Assembly (NCBI GenBank): GCA_021229015.1
Contig: CM037782.1
Location: forward strand, 41,469,226 to 41,533,225
DNA from: Solen grandis
Taxonomy: Eukaryota > Mollusca > Bivalvia > Adapedonta > Solenidae
Direction of reading: 5' to 3'
Length of the DNA stretch: 64,000 bases
Below are positions 20,901 to 29,100 of this stretch, one piece after another (position 1 is the stretch's first letter; every line of letters starts with the position of its first letter). Made by a program: the position numbers and the translations under genes. The notes under the pieces were generated by a model, which was not told where the DNA came from, ran no database searches, and saw only the letters and a program-made list of their open reading frames with translations.

Positions 20901-22111
20901 CATAAGCTCAATACTAGGCTAAACGTTGTAGCCTATGTACTGCATAGGTCAATTAGGCTTAATGGTCTAATCAACACAGCCTTTTTAAACCAGATTGACT
21001 AAATAGGCTAAATGGGCTGAATGTTGTAGCTATCCAAAGGCTAAATAGGATAAAAATTGTAGCATATGTACGACATTATTTAAATCGACTAAATAGGATA
21101 CAAGTTGTAGCATATTTACTACATAGGCTAAATGGGGTAAAAAGGCTAAACGCGCTTACTTCACACACATAATGAAAGTACTTTCTATTGGTAGATCTAT
21201 ATGTGAATAATGCTGTTTGGCTGACTGATGATTGAATGGATGGATTGGTATGCTTGCGTGTTTTTAATTGGTTGAAAACCATAGAAATATGGTCAAACCA
21301 CAGGGGCTTGAACTTATTTTTTAAGTACATGTGCCGTACATTTTTCCCTCAATTATCTCAGCAGATTAAGTTATATCGTTAGGCCTGTATACTAGTATGT
21401 TAACCTGCGTTACTGACCGCGAAAACGCTCTCTTATTTATTTGATACCTAAAGTATCTACCCGTTATTAATTATAATCATGATCCTTTAAATGCCTATAA
21501 AGACTGATATACAAGCATTTATTGAATTGGAGTTGTAGACTCTTTTGCTCAAAATTTATAAAGGCTTGCATTTACTATAAAATTCCCATGAACATTTAAT
21601 GAACCATGATCAGAAAATAATGATGGATGGATTGCTCGAATGGTTTTACTGGGTTAGCGGTGGGTGCATATAAACAGGGAGCATTCACGTTTTCGAATTG
21701 AATCATTTGATATTCTGTTTAAATTGCAGGGAAATTTGTATTAAAAAGAAATGAATTGTTTCGATTCGATTCGTTTTCTTTTAGTTTTATTGATTTGATT
21801 GATTGGTTGATTGGTTGATTGACTGGTTGGTTGATTGTGGGCAAAAGGGATTGTTCGATTGGTTGAATATTGATTGATATTATAAATCTGTTATTTACAA
21901 GAGATACGCATCTCGTCTTCAGCTTGAGATGACTTTCTACACGCAGAAGGAACTGATCACTAAGCAACTGATTCTCTTCACGACCGCACGTGCACCGGAA
22001 ACGCCGTCAGTAGATGACGGGAATATGGACGTCAGTGGAACGATATCTGTTACCATGGCAACAAATCCGACAAAGATACTTTTCTCAGAAACAGTCCAGT
22101 TTCCAGTTTGA
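5913..22111 (+). CDS. Coiled-coil protein with tandem ZU5/UPA-like beta-sandwich modules (DTHD1-like, no death domain), 11 coding exons
   Basis: The model joins 5913-5949, 6440-6757, 9518-11407, 11683-11905, 12827-12964, 14011-14199, 15070-15223, 17018-17141, 17668-17840, 20523-20656 and 21923-22111. Every intron has GT-AG ends and all phases match. A TAA sits in frame two codons before the ATG. The product is about 1190 residues: a Lys/Glu-rich coiled coil (about 1-260), an acidic Ser/Thr/Asn-rich, probably disordered region (about 260-750), then beta-rich modules. In these, WLRVYVPHRH..., GLIYSLNGGDWEPC and VNITGGVADI...ITVHISKDVF resemble ZU5/UPA sandwiches of DTHD1-like metazoan proteins. 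No death domain precedes the stop. Family assignment is from remembered pattern, not a search. Exon 3 contains frame breaks, so this copy may be damaged or mis-assembled. A cytoplasmic scaffold or signalling role is only a guess. Confidence 0.75.
5958..6002. repeat. (TG)n(TTG)n microsatellite
   Basis: A (GT)n run followed by (GTT)n starts about 10 bases downstream of the exon 1 donor. It is intronic and probably length-variable. Confidence 0.9.
6172..6376 (-). mobile_element. Partial family 2 SINE flanked by (GA)n runs, in intron 1
   Basis: Between a (GA)n/poly-G run (6172-6206) and a second (GA)n run (6339-6376), minus-strand sequence at about 6210-6300 matches the body of the SINE at 19914-20133: CGAGTGCACATAGGCGCC, GGGTAGAACCAACGACTTAC and GCAAGCC. 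The tRNA head is missing and the copy is diverged. Confidence 0.6.
6440..6757 (+). CDS. Coding exon 2, coiled coil
   Basis: The acceptor TTGTTACAG precedes 6440 and the donor GT is at 6758. The exon encodes about 106 residues beginning EDTDITRRLQADIKVIEEIT and ending in a heptad-like segment (LETNLHTVHRTLVGLQNELDD), so a coiled coil is likely. It enters in phase 1 and ends with one base of a Gly codon, matching exon 3. The acceptor follows a (GA)n-rich stretch at 6339-6376. Confidence 0.8.
7109..7120. repeat. Poly-G run after (TTG)n
   Basis: A (TTG)n stretch near 7078-7091 and a T-rich stretch lead to a G run of about 12. It lies in intron 2. Homopolymers of this kind are prone to assembly length errors. 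Confidence 0.8.
7391..7669 (+). mobile_element. tRNA-derived SINE, family 1, copy 2, with target-site duplication
   Basis: This is the best preserved copy. The head GTGGCCTAGTGGTTAGAGCG holds an A-box-like TGGCCTAGTGG, and GGTCGATCCCC fits a B box. The shared body follows, then AATACTGTCGGTGGGACGTT and an ACGAACAAAC tail. The 13-base direct repeat CATAACGTAATAT flanks it at 7378-7390 and 7670-7682, as expected for retroposition into intron 2. The intact duplication suggests a fairly recent insertion. Confidence 0.92.
8007..8047. repeat. (TG)n microsatellite
   Basis: About 20 perfect TG units in intron 2. Confidence 0.95.
9190..9308 (+). mobile_element. Possible CR1-like LINE 3' end fragment
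   Basis: The sequence ends AAAATAAAGGATGTTCTGTTCTG, with a short terminal TTCTG repeat preceded by a poly-A-signal-like AATAAA. That is the style of CR1-group 3' termini. Nothing coding remains. It lies in intron 2, 200 bases before exon 3. Confidence 0.4.
9518..11407 (+). CDS. Coding exon 3, coiled coil then long acidic low-complexity region; frame breaks
   Basis: The acceptor TTTTCAG ends at 9517 and the donor GTGAGT begins at 11408. The exon opens GGIDKLLKDLKKTGDNILK and continues as coiled coil to about 9970. It then becomes polar and acidic with Thr/Asp/Ser/Asn-rich stretches. The frame is open to 10605, then three stops occur within 16 bases (10606, 10612, 10621). The same frame is open again from about 10624 to 10983. 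The final part (10950-11407) is open only in a third frame, and that frame joins exon 4 correctly. A short bridge frame is open between 10598 and 10639. At least two, probably three, indels separate this sequence from an intact exon. Confidence 0.75.
11683..11905 (+). CDS. Coding exon 4, start of the beta-rich half
   Basis: The acceptor GGTTTAG ends at 11682 and the donor GTGATG is at 11906. With two bases from exon 3 it encodes IYRRNDSELDGNLSYHKGIG..., then VDSVQCDIIDELENEM and VSFHLRLQKKYGSEFAIK, and it ends in phase 0. GC content is clearly higher than in exon 3. The exon is followed in intron 4 by a (TGAA)n run (11940-11987). Confidence 0.8.
11940..11987. repeat. (TGAA)n microsatellite
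   Basis: About 12 near-perfect tetranucleotide units in intron 4, 35 bases downstream of exon 4. Confidence 0.95.
12827..12964 (+). CDS. Coding exon 5, UPA-like strand region
   Basis: The acceptor CTGACAG ends at 12826 and the donor GTAACA begins at 12965. The 46 codons are in phase 0 at both ends and encode EDEWLRVYVPHRHVWEYEEV, then GLIYSLNGGDWEPCDL. A proline-containing strand followed by a 'Y-S-x-x-G-G-x-W' strand is typical of the beta-sandwiches in DTHD1-like proteins. Confidence 0.8.
13200..13390 (-). mobile_element. Strongly diverged family 1 SINE, minus strand
   Basis: GTGGCAAGATACCACACCGA, then TATATGCTGAGTCCTGTGTA and a B-box-like GGGATCC region appear in the same order as in the minus-strand copy at 16651-16820. 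Similarity is patchy, so the edges are approximate. It lies in intron 5. Confidence 0.45.
13965..13998. repeat. (CTG)n(GAT)n trinucleotide tract
   Basis: Short CTG and GAT repeats lie in the last 45 bases of intron 5, overlapping the region where the branch point of the exon 6 acceptor should be. Confidence 0.85.
14011..14199 (+). CDS. Coding exon 6, ZU5-like core
   Basis: The acceptor CTTCCAAG ends at 14010 and the donor GTATGT begins at 14200. It is phase 0 at both ends, with 63 codons. It encodes VKLVAIARERTVNITGGVAD, then IDKSITVHISKDVFSPNKEV: a Gly-Gly turn followed by alternating strands, as in ZU5 domains. The acceptor sits only about 12 bases after a (GAT)n run (13980-13998), which itself follows a (CTG)n run. 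Confidence 0.8.
14922..14958. repeat. (TA)n(GA)n microsatellite
   Basis: A compound dinucleotide repeat in intron 6, about 110 bases before exon 7. Confidence 0.9.
15070..15223 (+). CDS. Coding exon 7
   Basis: The acceptor GTCCATAG ends at 15069. The donor GTGGGT begins at 15224, leaving one base over. It encodes VRHTHRRELLAAVEIHPECQ, then STTALVSLLCEEKSKQDIT and IVMDLPEER. The last strand resembles the final ZU5 strand (hydrophobic-x-hydrophobic-L-P). Confidence 0.78.
16171..16354 (+). mobile_element. Palindromic MITE family, intronic copy 1
   Basis: The element begins AATCCATCTATCACTAGATT and ends TAATTTAATGGATGGATG. The ends are inverted repeats of one another, with a centre around AGAGCAAAATAGCC. 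Copies with the same order of motifs (TAAATGCAAGCCTTTATAAA, AGCATTTGAAAGACCATGAT) occur at 18737-18917 and, inverted, at 21463-21633. No transposase is present. Confidence 0.75.
16651..16820 (-). mobile_element. tRNA-derived SINE, family 1, copy 3, head truncated
   Basis: The minus strand matches the body of the copies at 1240-1550 and 7391-7669 (GACTTTGGTA..., GTCCTACAAC..., GTGCTGCCACACTGCAGTAT on +). The tRNA-like head is absent beyond about 16820, so the copy is 5'-truncated. It lies in intron 7. Confidence 0.85.
17018..17141 (+). CDS. Coding exon 8
   Basis: The acceptor TATGCAG ends at 17017 and the donor GTAGAA begins at 17142. The split Thr codon joins exon 7 in frame. It encodes TEECRFTMFLLEDTGWKLAD, then CDWHETEKVLTVHLRRGQRK, a beta-rich segment with two Trp residues. 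It ends with two bases of an Arg codon completed by exon 9. Confidence 0.78.
17370..17490 (+). mobile_element. Diverged family 1 SINE fragment
   Basis: CCATTTGTCTACGGCGTTTT, AGTGAGGCAACACTATATGT and GTAGATGGGACGTCAC correspond in order to the 3' half of the family 1 SINE. It is diverged and lacks the head. It lies in intron 8. Confidence 0.55.
17668..17840 (+). CDS. Coding exon 9
   Basis: The acceptor CCACACAG ends at 17667 and the donor GTACAA begins at 17841. It encodes RIMGLELPTELTVEDKLTAV, then HYLVRLFVRQKEEDRKQAVV. Upstream bases are also open in this frame, so an earlier acceptor cannot be fully excluded, but only this one keeps the phase from exon 8 with an AG next to a plausible tract. 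It ends with one base of a Gly codon. Confidence 0.75.
18737..18917 (+). mobile_element. Palindromic MITE family, intronic copy 2
   Basis: It begins AACCATCCATCATTAAATTG and ends near TTATAACTTAATGAGAGATT. Internal motifs match copy 1 (AATTGCAAGCGTCTTTAGAC; AAGCATTTGAGTGACTATGA). The inverted ends are still recognisable though mutated. Confidence 0.75.
19240..19445 (+). mobile_element. tRNA-derived SINE, family 2, copy a
   Basis: The B-box-like GGGTTCGAATCCC (about 19266-19278) is followed by the conserved body AGGAAGCCTTCCAGATGGCT, GGTCGATGATTCTACCCGG and GCTGGACGTCGCTG, and the end GAAATACTGTCGAAGCGACG. It lacks the first part of the tRNA head. A short run of TCTAG repeats follows. It lies in intron 9. 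Confidence 0.85.
19914..20133 (-). mobile_element. tRNA-derived SINE, family 2, copy b, B box deleted, with target-site duplication
   Basis: The minus strand starts GGGGGCCGCCGTGGCCGAGC, a clear Leu/Ser-type tRNA-like head with an A box (TGGCCGAGCGG). It continues through GACTACAAATCTCTCAGCCC directly into the body. About 35 bases holding the B box (GGTTCGAATCCC in copy a) are missing. The 12-base direct repeat TGTACAAGAATT flanks it at 19902-19913 and 20134-20145. The tail is (AAC)n on the sense strand. It lies in intron 9. Confidence 0.88.
20523..20656 (+). CDS. Coding exon 10
   Basis: The acceptor ACCCGGCAG ends at 20522 and the strong donor GTGAGT begins at 20657. The split Gly codon joins exon 9. 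It encodes GICELTGMGYSLGGYPSAQF, then CLQDIDTLCLHFSGDIGGRP, and ends in phase 0. A minisatellite begins about 40 bases into the following intron. Confidence 0.8.
20694..21150. repeat. Degenerate intronic minisatellite, TAGGCTAAAT / TAGCCTATTCACT units
   Basis: Variants of ATAGGCTAAATGGGCTGAA, GTTGTAGCCTATTCACTACA and similar recur about eight to nine times with a period of roughly 50-60 bases, becoming less regular towards the end. The TAGGCTA and TAGCCTA motifs are reverse complements, so units can fold back. It begins about 40 bases after exon 10. Confidence 0.75.
21463..21633 (-). mobile_element. Palindromic MITE family, intronic copy 3 (inverted)
   Basis: Read on the minus strand it starts AATCCATCCATCATTATTTT, contains TAGTAAATGCAAGCCTTTAT and ends AGGATCATGATTATAATTAA. 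These are the same landmarks as copies 1 and 2. It lies in intron 10. Confidence 0.75.
21772..21880. repeat. GATTGGTT-type simple repeat
   Basis: An imperfect run of TTGATTGGTTGATTGG units about 45-150 bases upstream of exon 11. It is T/G-rich on the sense strand. Confidence 0.75.
21923..22111 (+). CDS. Coding exon 11 (stop exon)
   Basis: The acceptor TCGTCTTCAG ends at 21922. It encodes LEMTFYTQKELITKQLILFT, continues through a short polar linker (APETPSVDDG), and ends ISVTMATNPTKILF...VQFPV before TGA at 22109-22111. No death domain follows. A possible poly-A signal AATAAA lies at 22446-22451, giving a 3' UTR of roughly 350 bases. Confidence 0.8.
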   Translation, partial: LEMTFYTQKELITKQLILFTTARAPETPSVDDGNMDVSGTISVTMATNPTKILFSETVQFPV

Positions 22112-23350
22112 AAGAAACTGTTTTGAAATGTATGTCATGTACTGTATAATGTTATTTGTATTAAAAGACTGTATAGAATTGGAGAGATATGCTTATGCAA
22201 TATACATTACATCATATATAAAAATTTGTAAAACGTGTTTTGATATATAATATAGACAAATAATAGACTTATTTATGTGCTGCGTGCTTTTTCAGTAACA
22301 CTGAATGAACACCTTGTTTGTATCTTCATGGTAAAAACCAGAGTTCCATCTATCAGTAACGCATCATCATAACCTAAAGTCTATGTTTATAAGTGAACCA
22401 CCCTTCTTCAATCATTTTAACCGTACTCCCAAGCGAGGTCTTAAAAATAAATCTTGAGAAGATCCACGATGTGGCCTAAGATTAATTAAAGGATTGGATT
22501 AAAAATTTTGATTTTCTCCTGCGTGTATTCGTCAGCCATGGAATAATTATATGCCTTGTCTGAATATACAAAGCTTTCCAGCTGGGTAGTCCTTATATCC
22601 ATGTATATTAACCAACTTTGGGGTGACTGCCTGTAGAACATACAAAAAAAAATTCTTAAAAGGTATTGAAGTTCCAATCAGATATTTTTTTTAAACCAGC
22701 ATTAAAAATTAAAAAAAATGATTTAATTTCCCAAAATTTAAAGAAGTTGAACATTTCCTCCCCTCACAAGTTACGTATTGAGAGTGTGCACTCTATTCTT
22801 TACCTTGTTTAGGTGTTACTTTTACAATAGCTTTAACAGCTAGGATAATATGAAGCAAAACTCTGAATCGTAAATTGTGCTTTGTGTTTAATTCACGTGT
22901 GTATTCTACAAAGGACAGTTTATTTTAAGATAGATAATAAAATTGATATCTTCACGAAATTAATGATAGCATGTTAATTCATGAGAAACGTGTTAATTTC
23001 ATATATTTATATGGCAAAATTATGTAACGTATTGGTATGCATCGGTTGATTTTAAAAGTGGACGATTGAGAAACAGTTTTAGTTGAATCAGCATTTTTGC
23101 GCCTTGAACATACATGTATTTTGTATATTTGAAGTAAAAACAATTAATTGCGAACAAATTAAGTCTTTTCCATAACACAGCACATTTATTTTTTTATTTA
23201 TTTATTTATTTATTTTCTACTTGAAATGCCAAATTATTAAGCCATTAGTATCCTTGTTCTTAACATAATGTTTTTACTATGTTTTAGTCAACACCGTCAT
23301 ATATGATTATAACTATCGTTATGTTTATATCACCATGCTGTAACTATGTA
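22112..23350. other. 3' UTR and downstream intergenic DNA
   Basis: The first part is the presumed 3' UTR of the gene ending at 22111, with AATAAA at 22446-22451. The rest is AT-rich with a (TTTA)n run near 23190-23215. No gene is visible. Confidence 0.5.
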
Positions 23351-23592
23351 TTAGCCCTTTCCCTCATATAGACTCATTTTGACGCACTCAATAGGTACCA
23401 CATAAAGCCTGATCTGCAGAAAGCCAAACTCAAACCTTACCAAATTTAATTGTAAAATCCTCATTATCAGACCACTAAGGAGCAGCGAACAGCATAAAAC
23501 CTGATCAGCCTGCGAGTTACTCGCAGGCTGATCTTGTTTTATGCTGTTCGCATAGGTCTTTTCATGGTATCCTCTATGAGGGAAAGGGTTAA
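23351..23592. mobile_element. MITE with 17-18 bp terminal inverted repeats and an internal hairpin
   Basis: The left end TTAGCCCTTTCCCTCATA mirrors the right end TATGAGGGAAAGGGTTAA with one mismatch. Inside, at about 23488-23551, GAACAGCATAAAACCTGATC pairs with a downstream copy ending TTTATGCTGTTC around the tight loop GCGAGTTACTCGC. At 242 bp with no coding capacity it is non-autonomous. The TTAA-like ends could mean a piggyBac-type target preference, but the left end reads TTAG, so the superfamily is uncertain. Confidence 0.85.
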
Positions 23593-23791
23593 TATGATAT
23601 TTGGGTGAATAAAGTATTTATCTGTCATCATCATGTTTATTTCCATCTGTTTAATATCATGATAAGCATCATAATTATATAATTATAGTATCAGCAGCTA
23701 TAGAATACTATTGTATGCACCGACTACACATGATTTTTAATTGTACAATAAAACAAGCAACAATTGTGCTCCTGTGATGCATCATTTATAT

Positions 23792-23808
23792 ATTATATAT
23801 ATATATAT

Positions 23809-23850
<42 letters not shown>
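23792..23850. repeat. (TA)n(GA)n microsatellite
   Basis: A compound dinucleotide repeat of the same type as at 14922-14958. Confidence 0.9.
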
Positions 23851-23852
<2 letters not shown>

Positions 23853-24896
23853 ATTATATGAATGTATATTACGTACAACATTTTTGTCCTCTGGTGAATT
23901 GAATATATGGGTCAATTTTGCCATAGATAACATGAGTCAGTCTGTAAATATGAATAATTCTATTTTCAAAAATTGTTTATTTTTACTTTTCTTAATTTCT
24001 TGAGAAAAAAATCCCGTAATAGTTAAATCAGCACTTTGCCCTTCGATTTAAATGTAGGGTATCTCAAAGGGGTTTGACTAGATTAGAGATTATTTATCTT
24101 AGGAATACAGGTTTTTTGGGGGTTTTTTTGCCAAAAGGTCGTGCTATGGAACATGTCTAGTTTTCAAACATATGACAACAACTGTTAAGTAGGCAATCTT
24201 GGTATGAAGTAACGTTATGATACTTTCTGTATGTTGGATCGATTTTTTTTTCATTGAAATAGAGAAAATATAAATAAATATTTCTCCATTTTTTTTTTGT
24301 ATTTCTTTTGATATATACTCGTATATTATGATCCTTTTACGTTCTGGTGCCAATTCCATCAACTCTACTTAGCGTCATGAATTGTTTTTAATATATAGTT
24401 ACGTATTTCATTACGTGTGTGCCCCTCATATAAGTACCGAACTATTTCATTTTACAACAAATTTTATTGACTAAAAATTTAATTATCTCATCTTCACATG
24501 ACTTTGTTTTTTTAATTTTTAATCAGGAAACGAGGAATGTGTTCCCTCTACTATTCAAGAATCTAAATTTAAGATGAAGACTTTCTAAAGACATCTTAAT
24601 TTTGCTTTTTACGCTATTGTTGGTGGAATGATGATCTGAGCGGTCAATATTTGTGATGAAACTTTGTAATAAAACGTTATTAATTATTGAGTAATTTTAA
24701 ACTTTATTCAGCATTTATGAAATCGTGACCGGGAAATACGAATATACGAATCGTTTAAGAAAGAAGGAACAACAAGAAAGAAATAGAAAGTTATAAAAGA
24801 AGGAATAAGATAAAAAGGTAGTTTATTTTTATTCATCTATTCTATCATTGATTTCATATGAACTGTATTTGCGTTGCAAAGTGTCATCTGTTAACA

Positions 24897-25138
24897 TCTC
24901 TCTCTCTCTCTCTCTCTCAAACTGTACACCAGTCTAAAACGCCTTTTTTTTCAAATGACCCAAAGAAATAACCAAATATTGAGAGAAAAAAAAAGAAAGA
25001 AATATGAACGAAAATTGAGTAGAAATAAAAGAAAGAAATCAAAGAATAATAGACAGGAGTAAAAGAAAAGAATGAAAATGCAAGAAGAAGAAAGAAAGAA
25101 AACAATAATAAAAAAAATAAATAAAAAAGGAAAAAACA
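24897..25138. repeat. (TC)n run and purine-rich AAAG/AAAT stretch
   Basis: A (CT)n run at about 24898-24918 is followed from 24980 by a strongly purine-biased strand rich in GAAA and AAAT. It lies just before the assembly gap. Open frames here come from composition only. Confidence 0.75.
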
Positions 25139-25256
25139 CATTGTACAGTCACTACTTTTATTCTATATGTACATATGAAACTATATCTTATGAAACGTTA
25201 AATATAGTAAGTTCTTTAATCAACAATCAATTAGTATGGTACACAAACAGCCTTAT

Positions 25257-25356
25257 NNNNNNNNNNNNNNNNNNNNNNNNNNNNNNNNNNNNNNNNNNNN
25301 NNNNNNNNNNNNNNNNNNNNNNNNNNNNNNNNNNNNNNNNNNNNNNNNNNNNNNNN
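25257..25356. other. Assembly gap of exactly 100 N
   Basis: One hundred undetermined bases, a common placeholder length for a gap of unknown size. True distance and content across it are unknown. Confidence 0.99.
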
Positions 25357-25640
25357 CACAGATATTACTGCGTGCATCGTGCTTCCAATTACACTTTCAG
25401 GCATATTTTAGCATAGTTTTGCATTTTATAGGACTTTTATTGGACTTTTCAAATACTGCATTACTCATAATGTATTTTAAGAACAATACACCATGACAAT
25501 GTTTCCTAACACTGTAAGTTGTGGCGTGAAATGTTGACATATCTGTTTCTAAAAAAAATATCATTCTCAACACACACGCATACAACTGTGGAGACCTAAC
25601 AAAAAGAAATATATCCCGTTTTACGCGATAGTTTTTCCGT

Positions 25641-25642
25641 CC

Positions 25643-25695
<53 letters not shown>
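25641..25695. repeat. (CAA)n microsatellite
   Basis: About 18 near-perfect CAA units. Confidence 0.97.
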
Positions 25696-25799
25696 ACACT
25701 CTTTCGTTCCATAAGGCAAAATATTTTCTCTTCCTATAAACTTGGTAAAAAGATCTACCCTGTCATGAAGTGTGGTGATTAATAGTTAATTATTTCTCC

Positions 25800-27300
25800 C
25801 GAAAATACAAAGTATTCTTACAAGACCATTTATATATCAAAATGCTATCTGGAACACCATTATATAATCATGTGAAAAAGCTTGTAGTTTCTTTTCTTTC
25901 TTTTTTTTTTACTAAATAACGTCTTGAGAAAGATGTTTAAAGTTAATTTTATTACATGATTGATCACGACTGTTCGACGCTTCAACTAAATTTCACTAAA
26001 TACTCTCTAATAATCTTATCTTAAGCTGAAAATAATATATACTGTTATAGACACGAAATGCCAGAAAACAATAAATACGTAGTTTATACAACAATCTTTG
26101 GTCATAAAGTTGTTACTATAATTATCGCCCTGAAAATGGCTGCAACAATTAAATAAGTAAATGCCGTAAAGAAACAGAATCAAAACAAAATAACTTACAA
26201 CGAATGACATTGTAATTGCAACGCATTCTAAATAAAGTATAAAACCTAAATATCCATACCAAATTCTGTTTAACAGTAATTTTGATTTATCGCAAATGAA
26301 TCATCGGCCCTCCAGAAGAAATAATTGCATTTTACAAGAGAAAACTGGATACATCAGAGGTTTATTGCTCGCATGAACTGAAAAAGCGCCAATAATTCAA
26401 AGTAGAAAGTTAAACAACAAATTAAGCCAGTGTTAGAATTAATCTTGAATGTGCAAATGAATTCATTATTTCTTAGTTTCGATTTTTAAAGTAATAATTC
26501 TTTTGCTTCTCCAAAGCTTTTCCAAAGAAATAAGGCTCCATGAAGGTCATGTTAAAGTAACGGTCTATAGAAAACTCCACACGGATAAAGTATAAAAGTC
26601 TGGAGCTGTTTTGATACAATCCACAGCATCAATTATGTTCGGCTCAAGTGAATTAACTTGCACAGCATGATTAAAATTTAGATAATTTTCATTTAATGCA
26701 TATACTTCGTATACTAGAATTTATTGCTGAGAAAATGGTGTTAAAACAGAATGTGTGCTGGGTTGATAACACGTTGTCAAGTAGTGCAATCTTCTGTATT
26801 GGAATACACAATTATCTTGAACTAATTCTTTAATTAAATGTGCAGACATTCCTTTAAGTACGTGGAGATTAAAACATGTTTGTACTTAAGTTAGAATCAA
26901 TGGTATTTTGAACCTCTCTATTAGTGTAAGAACCCCTGCCAGATATAATGACTCCTATATCTATCTTTGCACCAAAATGGCTACCCTGTTGGACATCTAT
27001 TGTTTTACCTGGATTAAAGAATAAACGACCGTTCGTCATACTCAGAGAGGATCGATTCGGATACAATCCATACCAAAGACAATTGAACCCATACGTTATT
27101 TGCAAACACTGTATTATCTCTGATAATGTCAGAAAGGCATACAGGATGTGCAACAAGTTTCATTCGCTCTCGGCGTCCTGCAGTTCCTAACCATGGGTCG
27201 ATCAATCGTTGTAATGCAAGAGATAAACTCATTATGCTTCAAAGAAGATTCGCACGGACGACAAGTAAAGATGAAATTGATCATTGCCGCCGTCATGATT
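25800..27300. repeat. Diverged repeat unit 1 (blocks R, S, Y)
   Basis: Block R at about 26230-26370 contains CATCGGCCCTCCAGAAG and TTGCATTTTACAAGAGAAAA. Block S at about 26870-27010 contains ATTAGTGTAAGAACCCC and AAAATGGCTACCCTG. Block Y at about 27185-27260 contains CCATGGGTCGATCAATCG and AGAGATAAACTCATTA. The same blocks recur in this order at 38.9-39.6, 46.0-46.6 (without Y), 54.2-55.1 and 61.4-62.1 kb (without Y). Open frames at 26869-27232 do not keep a shared frame with the other copies. Confidence 0.65.
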
Positions 27301-29100
27301 TTAATAAAAGTATTCGTTTCAGAAGAGAATTCACCACCATAACGTATTTTCTAATAACATGGCTTTTCGGAATTAACTTAGCTGTCATGATATATTAAAC
27401 TAGCTTGAGTTGACGATGATTGATATAATACTATTAGATAAATAAATAATATTACGTAAAATGAGAAATTAAAAAATAAATGTCCATAAAACAATGACAT
27501 GACATCAGATGAAAATTAAAAGATTAAATTGGAAATCATTGCACATTTTTAAGTGTTCCTATTTGAACAAAGTCAACACGATCCGGTCAATACCCAATCT
27601 GTGTTTAGGTCCTTAACATTTGTTAAAATAACAATAAAAATGTAACAACCAGAGGAACGAAGGCGAAATATGACGTTTTGGAAATGAGAGAATGTGCGAT
27701 TTTATTTTTTCATTGGTGATAACTTTCAATATATACGTCTTATCCCCGTGTTATTTTAACATGAAATGTACATTCCTTCAAATAACTAACATTCTATAAA
27801 CATTTACCAGTTCGATAAAGAATTTTTTGGCCATTTTCTCCCGTTAATTAGAAATGTATATAAAACAAAATCCAAACTGTGTACCTCGCCAAATAAAATC
27901 ACTGTTATATAGTTTTATATATTTGTAAACAAGAAAATACGCATGGATGTGCAACTGTCCTTCAAAATATAGTGCTACCAAGTACGACCTCATAAATTGT
28001 AATCAATGTGTTATACAGCATATTTGATATTTATTCATTTCTGTAATCTTCCTTAGGAGCTACAATATTTACATTTGAATAATAATAGATAAACACATGC
28101 AGTAACTGAACAGCGTCTGTACCAATTTATCTATTTTGAAAGCCTTGGTATTTATTTTATCTTTATGTCAAGACCGATGTTAATCATCAACATTCACTAC
28201 CAGAAGTGAATGTCATTATATATTGACGCATGGTCATAAGCTATTCTTTTGATTAATGCAATATCAAAAAATAGTCTGGGTATTGCTTGCGTATTCAGGG
28301 ATGTTGATAAACAGCAAACTCAGTATTCAGTAACTTAAAGGCCCATTATTCTTCAAAAAGCAGTGTTTATTCTTTGGACAGAAAAGCAAAATGCATGTTA
28401 CATACTTGTTAAGAGATGTTATCTGTACATTGCTGATAAAAAAAAATTTCTTACGCTTGCCATAAACTTTTCGTAAGTCTAAGTAAACGATCCACAAGTA
28501 CATAAATTGATGGCGTAACGGATAAACAAATTGTGTTTCGGCGACATTTTTTCAGATTCATTTTTTTTCCTGATTACGAGCCGTCTTCGACAATACTCGT
28601 TAATGCATAATATAAACAATGAGAGTATTTTGACAGCCATACAAAATACAGGTATCATTTTCCCAAGTCAACAAAATTGCAATGTTATTTAATCTTCTTT
28701 TTTTTCTCAAAAACCCCGCTAACCTTCCATAGAAACGGCCAATTACACATAACAAAAATGAATACGTTGTTGACAGCTTTAAAATGAATATGAACTTAAG
28801 CAAACATAGACATTTACTGCGTTCAATATATTTAACTCGCAAGCGAAATCGGTAATTATGTTGATACGAGTAATATTGAACATGGACGAAATAAAACTTA
28901 AATATTTTACAATTAGAAATGATACATGTGGGTTTCCATAGGCTTCCTTAACCAGATACACACATGTACAAAGAACAGTTTTGGTCAAGAAGTATGTCGT
29001 CAGCAGCACTGATAATCTCATTTGCATGATATCCATTACAATTGTAGTTGTTGGACACATGTCCTTGGTTAAAGCATCGTATAATTGCCCTGTTATCTTG
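27300..29100. other. AT-rich intergenic stretch, nothing recognisable
   Basis: No exon, mobile element or tandem repeat could be supported here. Short open frames (for example 28600-28842 and 28779-29105, minus) have no recognisable motif. Confidence 0.4.

Noticed and set aside
25397..25699. Minus-strand frame beginning with a long poly-Val run
   Set aside because: The Val run is the translated (CAA)n microsatellite.
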